64,000 nucleotides of DNA from positions 1 to 64,000 of the forward strand of contig JABSSW010000024.1 of assembly GCA_018902385.1 (NCBI GenBank), written 5' to 3'. The first letter of the stretch is position 1; each line of letters begins with the position of its first letter. Position numbers and translations under genes: made by a program. The notes below the pieces were generated by a model. That model made no database searches, was not told where the DNA came from, and saw nothing but the letters and a program-made list of their open reading frames with translations. Below are positions 22,884 to 34,149 of the stretch, piece after piece. This stretch comes from Physcia stellaris (Eukaryota > Ascomycota > Lecanoromycetes > Caliciales > Physciaceae).

Positions 22884-25051
22884 ATGGCCACGGGGAAGCG
22901 TAGAGCAGAAGAGGATTTACCGCGTTCTTCAAGAAGTCGCCCCCAGCTGGCAGCGTAGGTACTGAAGTCCACCGGGTGAAAGTAGTCACTGACCGAGCAG
23001 ACCTCCGGCACATCTTGCAACCATCGCATCCTTAACTCCCCTAGAATATGTCATCAGCATACCACAAATGACATTAGATAACGTTGACGATGCCATTGAA
23101 GCACTTTCACGTGCCCAACAGCATGCTGATCTATGGACGATCGTGCAGTCCCCTAATTTCAAGTCGGGAACATCTGTGGAACCTTATTTCAGTCTTTGGC
23201 GAAAGGTTAAAAGCCTGACTTTAGACATGGTACTGGAATGGCGGCAAGGGTTCGTGGTATCCGCAGTCTTGTTTTTGCATTCTTCTTTGTCTTTTTTCCT
23301 CAAAATTGATTGTTGTCTTGATACATGAGGAACATTTGGAACAGTTCAATGCTTTTTGGAAGATCTGAATGCTGAAACTCCGATCTGCAGACCCTTGGCG
23401 AACTCTCTACCGGAATGGAAAGCATCTGGTGCAAAAGTAGCGACAAGGATGATCCTAACGTGTCGGCTACTGCAGGAAGAGGCCGTTGCGGCCGGTAGAG
23501 TTGATCTGGAGAAGCTTTTACTGCTTAAAGAACTGGACTATTTCATGTTAATGTACGCCATGTATCTGAAGGCAATTGATAATATGATCCCAGACCACGA
23601 CATTCGAATGGCATATCTCTTCCGTCAGCTTTCGAGCAGTGGAATCCTGGTGAAACCGACTCACGGTATTGCAGTTGGTGGGCAGGATCAGACTCAGGGC
23701 TCAAGCGATAAAACCGACATATACGAGCTAGTAGAGAGCTTCCGCCAAAGTGCGGAAGCCACATTACCCGAGATCAAAGGGCACGATGATATTCGGCAGC
23801 AACTAGATGACTTTTTCCAGATACCGATCCTATTTGGCTCAATGATCGATCCTACCGAGAGGATAGGGTTCCAGACGGTGCTGTTCTTCGGGCCTCCAGG
23901 GACTGGAAAGACACTCCTTGCTCGCTCGCTGGCGTCCAAGCGCGGAATGACTTTCTTCAATGTGGCGAGCGAGGTATTGACCTCCAAGTACGTCGGGGAC
24001 ACGGAAAAGTTAGTTCATGACTTCCACGTGATCAAAATTCTCCATGGAAGGGTGACTGACCAATTGAAGGATCATCAAGGCTTTGGCAGATGTTGCCAAA
24101 AAGCACAAGCCCTCCATCGTCTTTATTGACGAAATCGATAGCCTGACGCGGCAGCGGGATAGCTCGGAGTCAAGCTTCGATCGCCGAAGCAAGAATGCTC
24201 TGTTAGAAATGTTTAACGTAATCAGCCATGAACCCTCTATATTCATCATAGGAGCAACGAATCGGCCCTGGGATCTGGACCCTGCATTCTTGAGCCGATT
24301 TCAACGCAAAGTATACTTAGGCCTCCCCAGTGCTTCAGATTACCGAGTCAGTGCATCTTGAGTATCGTCTGAGCTTACAATATGTCTCAGCAGGTTCGAG
24401 AGATATGAATGCTGACCCTCTCTAGGCGATGATCGACAATGGCCTCAGAAACAAACGCGCAACGATTCCTGGCTGGAGACTACAGCTCCTGTGCGCGGCA
24501 ATTGAGAAACTCACAGGACGCGACATCGCCAACGCAATGGCAAGTTTGAGTTCCCATATGTGGACCGGTGAGACTGCCTCGATAGCTGATGAACGCCGGG
24601 TTTCGAGGCAACGAGACGCTAACCCAACCTTGCTGAATAGATCTGATTCACGCCACGTCGTTCGTACCAGTACGATGCATGAATTCGCATCATGTGCTAC
24701 TGTTACTGATATGGTGTAGGTTGTAATAGACGATCAGACATTCTTCGAGCCTTGTGAAAAGGACCTCGACAGCGGTGCCAGAATCGATCTTCCATTTAGT
24801 GAATGGCCGGTCGCACAGTTGCGCCCACGCGCCATCACTTATGATGACCTTGAGGTGAGTCTCCTTAAAGTTTCTTTGCAGTTCGCGCCATGTACCTCCA
24901 CCCAGACCTTACGTCGGATTTTGCTGTTCGACGCTGACTCGAGACGGAACAGGAAGCGCTCAAAACTGTGACTCCAGCTCTGACGGAGGAAGAATTAAAA
25001 CAGCACGAGGACTGGACGGCGAATTTTGGGACGCGTAGTGTGAGATTGTGA
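22884..25051 (+). CDS. AAA ATPase of the Vps4/katanin/spastin (meiotic) clade
   Basis: ATP-driven remodeller. Exons include 22884-22954, from 23001, about 23340-24008, 24070-24346, from 24426, and a last exon to 25051. Walker A is GPPGTGKT (about 23892), followed by SEVLTSKYVGDTEK, the pore-loop and substrate region. Walker B is SIVFIDEID with the catalytic Glu; sensor 1 is IIGATNRP; then FLSRFQRKVYLGLPS, with the arginine-finger region, ends the AAA core. The C-terminus ALKTVTPALTEEELKQHEDW matches the Vps4 C-terminal helix, typical of this clade. The N-terminal 250 residues contain no MIT domain I can see, starting with a basic MATGKRRAEEDLP, so it is not canonical Vps4; a katanin- or fidgetin-like or chromatin role is possible. 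It looks intact. Confidence 0.8.
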
Positions 25052-25059
25052 TGGCGCAA

Positions 25060-25398
25060 AGCTGGGTGGCCGGGAAGGCGCCACGAAGTTTTCTTCTTTG
25101 CATGTCTCGCGCGGGGGCTTAAGAAAACCGTAACAAGAATGCTTTCCTACTTCACTAGCAGCAGTGAACTCATCGTGTCAATAGACGTGCAAAAGCTTTT
25201 TTTTAAGCAAATTCAGATCTTTATCTTTGACAAAACGCTTGGTGACTGACACAACTTATGTCTTGGTTCCCATTTCGTATTTGAAGAGATCTGTGGACCA
25301 AATCAACCACTCGTTCCTCGGATGAATGCAATTACTTACACAAAGTTTCATAGAAATACAGTATCTGAACGTCGTGTTAGTCTGTGCGATTGGGCTTA
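25060..25398. other. No gene recognised; likely 3' flanks of two convergent genes
   Basis: AT-leaning spacer. A GTACGT donor on the minus strand at about 25410 suggests that the last exon of the neighbouring minus-strand model lies somewhere in here. Confidence 0.35.
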
Positions 25399-26020
25399 TT
25401 ACTCACGTACCTTGAGAGGCGCCTCTCGTAGTACTTGGCGCCCTGGCTGCTTGGTGTGAGTGCCATCTTCCCATTCCACTTCGACATTGCCTCCACCGGC
25501 CATCGCCACTACGCGACAGTGTTGCCAATCATCTTTGCTTCTTCGAGGTTGGCTTCCTTCAAGTTGTGCAGCCGCCCTGAATACTGTCGTCAGCAAGGAA
25601 GACTTAGTCCGGGGTTGGCCTACCAATCTCTTGCAAAATCAGAGGGTATTTTGGGCCGCGGTGGTGAAGGGTCGCGAGCGTTAGCTGTGCGAGTTACGCG
25701 AAGCGGTCGTGCGGGTGCAGGAGGGGTGGAGACAGGGCGAGCAGCTTGGCGAGTTGTGCGGGCTGATAAAGTAATCGTTGGCGGGGTGGCAGTACGGCGG
25801 GCTGATCTATGGTTTCCGGGAGGATGTACAGTCTGTTGGAGAGGCTGGCTGGTGTCTTGTATTTCTTCATCATCGCCCTCTCCCTGCGATGACGCTGTAA
25901 ACGGTCAACCATTGGCACCGCCATCGTGTTTGTATCGATAAGATTGGCGGCGATCTTACTCTCAGCTAACAGATATGAATCTGGCAGTACCTTGAAAAAG
26001 GTACGAATATTGTGTGACAT
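25399..26020 (-). CDS. Hypothetical protein, partial model
   Basis: I do not recognise it. Two minus-strand pieces look coding: the upstream one (26020-25694) gives FKVLPDSYLLAESKIAANL and a Pro/Leu/Arg-rich tail, and the downstream one (25626-25410) contains CRVVAMAGGGNVEVEWEDGT, which reads like a small beta-barrel (Tudor- or chromo-like) segment, followed by a GTACGT donor at the end of QVLREAPLK. The junction between the pieces and the last exon are not resolved. The opposite strand is also open over much of the same span, with a composition (Arg, Ala and Gly-rich) typical of a shadow frame. A remnant is possible because dispersed repeats begin right next to it. Confidence 0.3.
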
Positions 26021-26194
26021 CTGGAATCCAATTGTCGAAACGTTCCGGGGTCAATATCTTGAGATTTTCGGAGAGCCAGGTTATCGTTATTCAAGTACCG
26101 AGGTCCACTTCCCTCAATGCGTTAGTGCGAATTTAGCATTGCATATGAAGATTCACAATTTCATCGCTAATGTTGCGTAATTCCTTCATTCTTA

Positions 26195-26790
26195 GGTACA
26201 CATTCACTCGACTCCCAACTATGGCAACTCTGTAGAAAATATAATTACAAGATGTTCGCAAGTTTTGCGAAAGTTTCGTACCTTGGTGAAGAACAACGTG
26301 GCTAATGTTGCGTCCTTCCTTCATTGCTATGTACAGAACATTCATAGCGTTTTGGATCTGGCCGGCCTGTAGGCTTTCTACATGAGCGAAATGGTTCAAC
26401 AGAGCAGCTTTCGGAGCCTGATTACTTCTTCTGCCTCTGCCACTGGGTTATGGAGCGAAAAGAAGAAGACCTCCAACGAAAGTGAATAAAGAGACAAAGA
26501 TGTTGAAGGAGGCCAAAAGAGCAGTGGGTGGTCGGGACACACGAAGAGATGAAATATGGGGAATAGAAAAAATGGGATGTAGACCTCCTATTCAATTAGG
26601 TGGCCAGCTTCTTCTTAAAGCTCCTTTAATTTTGTCATTCTGCATTAGCATCCATGTCTAGCCTGGACAAAATAGTGCACGATTATGCACTAATAGTGCA
26701 TTGCATTATTTCGAGCATTTTCTTCTCCAATTCCTCTGTCTTCATCAATTCGCCGAGCAGGTCATTGCCGAAAAGGAAGATGGGTAGACT
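26195..26790 (+). repeat. Unclassified dispersed repeat, copy R1
   Basis: About 600 bp. Shared landmarks with R2 and R3 are ataattacaagatg with gcaagttttgcgaaagtttcg (also at 33243-33280), cttccttcattgctatgtaca, ggcctgtaggc, agcgaaaagaa, aggaggccaaaa, and ttagcatccatgtctagcct with ttatttcgagcatt. There is no protein, and terminal repeats are not clear, so the class is unknown; it could be the remains of an LTR or of a DNA element. Confidence 0.65.
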
Positions 26791-26794
26791 GAAT

Positions 26795-27080
26795 TATACA
26801 AAATCCGACTCGGAACCGCAGCCTTTATTCTCTTCTACGAACCTTTAGTGAGCGATTTCGAATATCCTCAACCTTTTCGGCAAATATTGGAAGAGTTCTA
26901 TCTTTCAACATCAATAATCCCATATACCAAAGCTTCGTGAAGGCGACGACAAGGTTTTTTGCGCGTTGCGCAGCATTTGTATGGGAAAGATAGAAGGTTT
27001 TGGATCCCGAACAGGTGAAAGCCCCGCCAAAGTTGGTTTGGGAGTGCTTACTCATGAGCCTCACGTTCCAGTCATCCCGC
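26795..27080. other. No gene recognised
   Basis: Spacer between two copies of the dispersed repeat; no motif seen. Confidence 0.4.
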
Positions 27081-27084
27081 AAAA

Positions 27085-27480
27085 TTATCAGCTAATGCTG
27101 CGTACTTCCTTCACTGCTATGTACAAAAGTCTTGTTGTTTTGGGCCTGGCCGGCCTGTAGGCCTCCTGCATGGGCGAACAGCTCAGCAGAGCAGCTTTCA
27201 CAGCCTTGCTACCTCCCCTGTCTCTGCGGCTAGATTCTGGAGCGAAAAGAAAAAATAATGCCTCCTAAGGAGGTGAAAACGCCGAAGGAGGCCAAAAACA
27301 AGGAGTGGGTGGGCGGGGCAAAAAAAGAGACAGAAAGTGAGAAATGGAAGGAATGGGGCATTGACCTCCCGTTTAATCAGGAGGCCAGCCCCTCCAAGCC
27401 CTTTTCATTTCGTCATCTCTGCGTTAGCACCCATGTCTAGCCTGGACGAACATCTCGACGTATAATCATGAAAAGTTGAT
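27085..27480 (+). repeat. Unclassified dispersed repeat, copy R2
   Basis: Begins near gctaatgctgcgtacttcc, contains cactgctatgtaca, ggccggcctgtaggc, gagcgaaaagaaaaa, gaaggaggccaaaaac and gcgttagcacccatgtctag, matching R1 in order. A 60-residue Lys/Glu-rich frame inside (PPKEVKTPKEAKN) falls in the repeat and has no support as a gene. Confidence 0.65.
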
Positions 27481-29050
27481 ATGTTTCGAGCTCGGCATCA
27501 ACAACAGAGCGATAATGGCGGTGGAACAATATTTGGTAACCACAACTATGGATAAAGCGCCGTTGAATTCGGGATGAGTTGACCTTGTTCGAACCTAATT
27601 TCTCAACTGGCTTTAAGCGAGCAGGCCCGTTGAAATTCCAAAAGGTAAAACAAGAAGTACGTCTAATATAGTTCTTCGTGGCGAGTATCAGGGTCTATCT
27701 CAACACCTTAGTCCAGATCGTTATTCTCCATCGGAACCTGCAGCCCTGTGATCCCGGATGAGCAATAGAAATGTTCCTAAAAAGATTTGGGCAAGCTGTA
27801 GGCTCTTACCCACCCATCCGGGAAGTATCGAGCAGTTCTCGCATCATTGTGGCGGACGCACATGTCCGGATGCGTGGCGGGTAAAGAAATACTTTTCAGT
27901 GTATGGACACAACATGGTCAATAGTTAGGCTTTTCCCACGACGTATGGTAGTAGGCAGGAGTTATCTCTAGAAGTTTGGATTAGGTTGGAGTTTTGCAAA
28001 GCATCAATCTAGAGCTGTGAAACAAACATAGCGTACGGTTTTCTCTGCCTCCTATGTGAAGTATTAGCGTTTACCATCTTCAGAGAACTGGCCTTTGAAA
28101 CGTACATTTTAGGCTTTGCGTAAACCATCTGATAATTCACCCAAGAATGACGCTGCCCGATGGATACTGTGATGTTCAATAGCCTTTAAACGCATGACTC
28201 CGAAGAGTGGGGCGGCCATTTGTCTGTGGCGTTGAGAGTGGGCGTAAGCCACAAACAACTCAACGAAATAAAATATGTATCTAGAATGAGTCACAATAAT
28301 CAGTGCCGTGATCCAGTACTCCTGAGGACTATATAAGAAATTACCTCCACCCCGTTTCCTCGATTTCATTCTCTTCGTCCCATCCCTTGTCCCATCCCTT
28401 TTCCCTTGTTCCCTTTGTAACAGACGGTTTGTTCCTACTTTCACCGTTCTGGTCATTCCCGTCCCAACACTTGTGCCCTGTTTCCTTGGTAGGAGATGTC
28501 TAGGTTCACTTTTACGTCTCTTTACATCCCAACAATTCCCTGTTTCCTTAGTAGATGGATCGTCCAGTGTTTCACCGAAAATTGCCCCAGTTTTTCCTTA
28601 CATGTAGATGGCTGGCTCATGGGGAAAAGGACAATGACGATCGGTCGAGACTGGTTATACATCGTGAGCAGCCGCTGAAGCTGGTTTTACATCATGTAAA
28701 GCCGCCGGACTGGTCGCTCGTTTTGCCTAGCCGTCGATAGCCTTTCTGAGTCCTCAACAGTATGACTTCAGTCCCTCTTGAGGGGCGGCACCCTCAGTCA
28801 ACATGGACGTCCTTTGGACAACATGATGGCATTAGCTTACGCTATTGCTACACAGACTAAACGAGGGTGGGCATGACTTGACCGTCGTGTTTGAGACATA
28901 GTCGAGACTGTTGTAGAGATACAACAAAATCTTCGCAGACGGTGGGTATCACGAAGGCCTTCGGGTAGAAAGAAATATTTTCACTTCTTTAAGAACACCG
29001 CTATCATACTTTGCTTCTCTCAACTACTTTTCATTGGTATATTACTGAAT
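27481..29050. other. No supported gene; low-complexity and short repeats
   Basis: Pyrimidine-rich tracts at about 28360-28420 (tcccatcccttgtcccatcc) and two similar 50-75-bp segments (gtttccttggtaggag and gtttccttagtagatgg; tggttatacatcgtgagc and tggttttacatcatgtaa) at 28480-28710. A minus-strand frame at 28456-28109 has no recognisable domain. Confidence 0.4.
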
Positions 29051-30581
29051 ATGGCTCTTACCATAAAGAAGACGCGCGGCCGTGGCAACTCAGACCCGAC
29101 GCCAATTGCTCAAGTGAGAATAAAGCGCCCTAGGACGAATTCTCTGGAAGCGGCTTTGTACGACCACGATTACAGCGACTATGCTAGAGCAACATTCCAT
29201 TCAGAGAAGCGCACACAGAAACCATGGACCTTGGACCCTCCACCACCATTATTTGATCATAGAGAGTGGACCGGTATGTTCAATTTCTTCTTTATATCCC
29301 CAATTTTGATACTGAATTCTATGTTAGACGATATCATCAGGCATATGTATGACTATTCGAAGTGGCGCCTGAAGCTTAGACGAGTATCCCCTCGTTCCCT
29401 TCCCTTTTTGGAGACATTACGAGATACCGCTCAAAAGGCACTCGAGACGCCGACCGTGGAACTCAAGATACAGCTCGCAGCGTGGAATCATACCTTACAT
29501 AGTGGAACAATGCTTAGGAAAGAGCCATCGTTCGCCGAGAAGGAAGGCTACAAAGCCATCGTTGAGCTCACTATCTACCGGTACCTCTCAGACTATGGAG
29601 ATTACCTGGGAGAGCACTGCGTGGAGCTGCGAAAGAAGGCAACAGCACTCAAGAACAATATCCCGGAGGTATCATTGTTCATCGAAGGGAAAAACTGGAC
29701 AGACGTACAGCAGGTACTAGATAACGAGGAACATCAGATGAAAGGTAAGCATTTTTGGATCATTCCCTTACCTTACGTTCGGGCATTTCGAAGTGAGGAA
29801 AGACGTTCGATACTATATCTTGCTGTTTCTCCATACTCGTTTGTCCGTACTTATTCCCGACCAAACAATTTTCTTTTCTGAGTCGTCAACAAGCCGTGAT
29901 ACTGACTTCGATATCTACATAGAATGGCAGATCAACCGATATAATCCCTCGAAGACCTACAACTATCCTGATATCCCTATGACAAGTGCAATACGTACAG
30001 CCTGCCACGAGGCACAAATAAACCACACCAATGCTCTGTACGCTATTAAAATGTATTCACGCAGAAATCAGATGATGCACTGCAGTATAAGTCATTACAT
30101 TAAGGAAGGTCTATTCGAGAAATTGGCTCTGCAAATCGACCGAGATATCAAGGATGTGCCTTACGTGTTCGGCAAAAAGGAGAGAGACCAAATGTTGGCC
30201 GTACTCAAATACATTCGAGATTTGTTCTTCGACGACATCAAAGATCCCGAAAGTCCGATTCTGAGCGAAGAAGCAATGCGGCGTTTAGCGGAAAAAAGAG
30301 AAAAGCGGCGACGAGCTCAAAGCAATGAAAGACGAGAGGAGGAGGCAAGGATCAGACGAGAAAATCAAGTCAAGCGAGAAAAGGATGATGACGACGATGA
30401 GGAGGTCAAGGCAAAGCGTCAGTCACGAAGCGAGGAGAAAGTAGCGTGTGAAGACATTGGGGGGTTCTTTGGGTTTGGATCGGATGGAAGTGAGGGGAGT
30501 GAGGGGAGTGAGGGGAGTGTTGGGAAGGAGGAAGACATCCAGACATCTGGATTACCCGTTCGTAGCCTACCGTCCGAATGA
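29051..30581 (+). CDS. Hypothetical protein with charged C-terminus
   Basis: Three exons, 29051-29273, 29328-29744 and 29923-30581 (phases 1 and 1), give 432 residues. Introns have GTATGT and GTAAGC donors with ATACTGA branch sites; the second is long (178 bp). The N-terminus is basic (MALTIKKTRGRGNSD, VRIKRPRTN). The middle is mixed alpha-helical with no domain I know. Residues of about 330-400 form a highly charged helix (EKREKRRRAQSNERREEE, then KREKDDDDDEE), followed by a short Gly-Ser-Glu repeat coded by a gaggggagt minisatellite. The layout suggests a nuclear protein, perhaps binding nucleic acid, but function is unknown. Its stop is only about 100 bp from the LTR of the next element, so insertion very close to its 3' end is likely. 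Confidence 0.6.
30490..30519 (+). repeat. In-frame gaggggagt minisatellite
   Basis: Three to four 9-bp units inside the coding region give Ser-Glu-Gly repeats; likely variable in length between strains. Confidence 0.6.
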
Positions 30582-30678
30582 CAGTTTGCGAATCAATTTA
30601 CATCTTGTTCATTTAGATGTCTCGCTTGAGCTGTCCTCTTGAGTTGATCTCTTAGCCTCTGTCGATATCTTGTTCCAG

Positions 30679-30883
30679 TGTTGAGATACAGCCTCCGCAG
30701 GTGTGCTGTGCAGGTGCTGCAGTCAGGGTCCAGTTGATACAACCTGACGAAAGAAGAACTAGTGCGTCCTTGTTGGGACTAGTGCCTTGGCACCCGCACA
30801 CTTCTTGTGCTCCCTCCTGCATGTATGTTACACGAATAACGAGATTCAGAGCAATAGAATGATAATCACCCATAGATCTTTCA
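30679..30883 (+). repeat. 5' LTR of element copy 2
   Basis: Starts TGTTGAGATACAGCC and ends TTTCA, the usual TG...CA form, 205 bp. It is followed within four bases by the Met-tRNA-complementary ggttatgagc. Confidence 0.75.
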
Positions 30884-33035
30884 ATAGGTTATGAGCCCGG
30901 GTTAGCAGCTTTCCGCTACATCTAGTACCAGCTACAGCAGCATGACAGAGCATGTTACAGATATGTAGGATGCAACGTGTTTATTATTCGTGATATTACT
31001 ATCTACCGTACATGTGGTGGATGTGGATTATTGTACAGAGTTTGCACGCTAGCCTATAACAGAATAACGCCTTGGCATTGCCTTTGGTGGTGAGTTTACT
31101 CCAACAGAGCACGCCAGAGCAAGTATTAACTAACCGCGCAGTACAGCAGGTTTGCAGTACAACAGCAGTATTCAACTCCTGTGGAGTATCCAGTCTTGTC
31201 AGACCAGAAACGGCCTAATTGCAATCGAGCAATATTCAGTACCTTGGTACACCCTCAGTTACATCGGTAGCACCTACCTACGAACCCTTTCGAAACAGTC
31301 AGCTTTCGACCTACCTATCTACCTTACGAGTTCGCCTACCTACCGAACCCCCTTACGAATACCATACTATATCGAACCCCTACGCGAAATCTATCCTATC
31401 ACTCAGTCAGAATGACGACTTCTACTTCTGCGGTCACCCCAGAATCCGCGTCCGCAGCCACCTCCGCACCTGACCTTTTACCTTGTTCGCCTGCCCTTTG
31501 CGACCACATACCTGAAGGCCACTCCATGACACAAGATCTCAAAACGCTTTATAGCATGCATCTGAACGGGGATGCTAAGGCTTTAAGATGCAGTTGGTAT
31601 GTGCAAGCCAAGAAGGCACAAGAAACCTATCATTTGCGTAAGCACGAGTTGCAGTTGAAGAGCAAGCTCAGCAGGAAGCGAAGGAGTTGTTGAAACAACA
31701 GGAAGAAGCCCGTCTGGCCAAGAAACGAGCAGAGGGATATACGTGCAGGCGTTGCAAGCATTCGGCCAAATTCGATAGCAACAACAAGCTCCACGAGCAT
31801 ATCCGCACTCGGCATGCGAAGAAGCCGAAATCGAAGTCAATTATTTCACCTCCTACGCCGCCTCAATCAGTAACCTCCTCACCGCCTACGTCACCGAAAT
31901 TGGTAGCCATGCCACTTGCTACACATCCTTCCGAAACACCTCCCGAATCGTTGTCGGTCGAAACACCAAGAGAACCGATATCTTGGGCACAAATTGCCTC
32001 ACCACCAGTCGTTGCACCCAAGCCCTCTCGTCTCCCGATTGCGACACCCAAATCGGTGTGCAAACCCTTGAAGAGGCCAGCAGTCACTTGCCGGCTTGCT
32101 CCGCTTACTCCGCCTCGAACCCCGACCTCGAAACACCAAGGCATTCAGAAGCCTTATCTCACTGTGGACGACCTGTTCCACATGTTCGCTGGGAACCCGA
32201 GTCCATTTGGCCTGCAACGGCACCAAATGCGCTCGTTCTCTCCGAAGGCGGTTGGCAAATGCAGCCCCAGAAGCAATTGCAAATCTGGCCCCTTACAAAC
32301 CCGCATTACGTCATACTTCAATGCGGTGGCCTTACCTGCTTCCAAATCGGCCACTTTCGAAGCATTTCCAGCAGCACACGCCTCGGTGAAACAGTCGGCC
32401 CGCGCGTCACCTTCCTGGCCGCATTTGTTTCGACCCACTTCTCGATTTTCTTCTTCGATGCGCCCGTCTCTCTCGGCATTTTCTCGACCATCTCCTGTTC
32501 GCCCCACATCATTGGCATACCTTATGGACCTTCTACAGCCAAATCGCATAGGTATCCGACCATTGATGCCGCAAGAAGTACCTGAGAACCCTGAGACACA
32601 ATGATGCTACCAGATCATGGTGTGACCTGCACTCTCGTTCAACATCGCAGAACTCAGGCAATTGGTACTTGCTTCATGATGTACCTTCTACTCAACTCTA
32701 GGTGTCAATTCCCAAATCGTTGCTTCATCTCATGCAGATGCATATTCAGAACGTCGCAATCCTTCAGATGCTCGGTCGCACGCACGTCTTACAAATCGAC
32801 CTTACGTCATATCTGAAGCCAATAGGTCATCGGACCTCGATTCGTTCGTTTCTGCAGCTTTCGCATCGGTGTATGGCCTAGCCCTACAGGACCTACGTCA
32901 TTGGGGGAGCTTGCTCGGAAGCTCCAGGCAACGTATCGCTGGGGGAGCTACATCGCTGAGAAATCCTACACGGAAGCTCCAGGCTGGGCTTGTTAGGATA
33001 CAGGGCAGGAGGCACAAGCGGTTGCTGTGAGGGAG

Positions 33036-33116
33036 TGTTGAAATACAGCCTCCGCAGATGTGCTGTGCAGATGCTGCAGTCAGGGTCCAGTTGATATAAC
33101 CTGACGGAAGAAGCCA
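33036..33116 (+). repeat. Truncated 3' LTR of element copy 2
   Basis: Starts TGTTGAAATACAGCC and follows the 5' LTR through aacctgacg, then departs from it. It is preceded by gtgagggag, a polypurine-tract-like run. Sequence of the R3 dispersed repeat follows within 75 bp. Confidence 0.7.
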
Positions 33117-33189
33117 TTTTCAGGTAGAGATATCACATATTCACAGAAGGTGCGCACTTGAACGTGTCCAGAGTGTGAGTCTCATGACC

Positions 33190-33310
33190 GGAACTTACCA
33201 CACATTCACCCGACTACATCACGTAGTAGCTCCGTGGTAAACATAATTACAAGATGCCCGCAAGTTTTGCGAAAGTTTCGCACCTTGACGAGGAGCAAGG
33301 TGACAATTGC
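33190..33310 (+). repeat. Dispersed repeat R3, left part
   Basis: Matches R1 at about 26200-26300 (cacattcac, taattacaagatg, gcaagttttgcgaaagtttcg). Homology stops near 33310 and resumes near 34160. Confidence 0.6.
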
Positions 33311-34149
33311 CAAAGTTTGCTCTTTGCCTGTCACCTAAGGTATATGGGAATTTCACGCAGTACGAGCCTGTACTGTCAACCAGAAACGAAATGAGCATCT
33401 TGGTCTGATGGCTTCTTAAGCTCTCGCAGTTGAAGATAGACGCACTAATGCTGACCATTTTCGCGAATTCTGCTCTTGAGCTCTCATAGGGTCGCTTAGC
33501 TTCCCAGCTGTGAGGGATGTCTGGGGATAAGAAGCAGGGGATGGGGAATATCGAGGTCATCGAACGCTGGCAATAATACTACATGTCCTCGAAACGCGGG
33601 GCGGCTGATACTCTAATCGCAACACCGAGTCCTAGGACAATGCACAACTTACTTCCTCGATTAGCCGAGACCGGGTTTGCTTCTTGACAGGGCTGTTTCA
33701 CTGTCAGGGTCTTAGGCTGGGCACCCATAATGTCGCGCAGATTCTAGCGCGGACCTCCAAAATTCTGCCTCTGAGTCTCAAGTGTATACATCATTTTTCT
33801 GGTGACACTACGCAGGATGACGCCGGCTGTATGTGTCGGATCTGGGAATCTCAGTGCTGGGTTCGATCACCGAAGTCAGGTCTAAAGTACTCAAAGGACA
33901 GTCTAGCTTTCTGCATGCGCCGAAAATTAATTGTCCACTGATCGGTCACCTAATACTTGTAGACTAGCGGGCTACACTATCGGATCTACCCTTGCTCGAC
34001 AGAGGCGGACCGTAATCCGACGCATGTTCACAGGCTCAATCATCCTTGTCAAACTAAAGATCCATGATGTTGCTTCTACTTTGCATCGCATCGCCATGAT
34101 GACCAGCCATAATAACTGAATTTCAACCTATACCGAAGATATTTTCCAG
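33311..34149. other. No gene recognised; sequence lodged inside repeat R3
   Basis: About 840 bp separate the two R3 parts, against about 250 bp in R1, so there may be an insertion or a rearrangement. No terminal repeats or protein seen. Confidence 0.4.

Larger units (their letters stand above)
30679..33116 (+). mobile_element. Non-autonomous LTR element with C2H2-finger body, copy 2 (best preserved)
   Basis: The order is LTR (30679-30883), primer-binding site, leader, body (about 31410-32600), a purine run (gtgagggag) and the start of the second LTR (33036-33116). The primer-binding sequence ggttatgagcccggg just after the LTR complements the anticodon arm of initiator Met tRNA, as in Ty1/copia relatives. 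The body encodes a C2H2 finger (CRRCKHSAKF, then SNNKLHEHIRTRH) followed by a Pro/Ser/Thr-rich region with SPPTSPKLVAMP and YLTVDDLFHMFAGNPS. No reverse transcriptase or integrase is visible. The body appears broken once or twice, and the second LTR is cut short. The two LTRs are about 94% identical over 80 bp, mostly transitions, so the insertion is moderately old. Confidence 0.75.

Noticed and set aside
25435-25941. 168-residue plus-strand frame
   Set aside because: Arg/Gly/Ala-rich shadow composition and no splice signals; the minus strand reads better.
27258-27440. 60-residue Lys/Glu-rich frame as a small gene
   Set aside because: It sits inside dispersed repeat R2 and is not kept open in R1 or R3.
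29793-29922. Reading straight through the second intron of the 29051 gene
   Set aside because: The stretch has a GTAAGC donor, an ATACTGA branch and a TAG acceptor, and the spliced frame joins cleanly.
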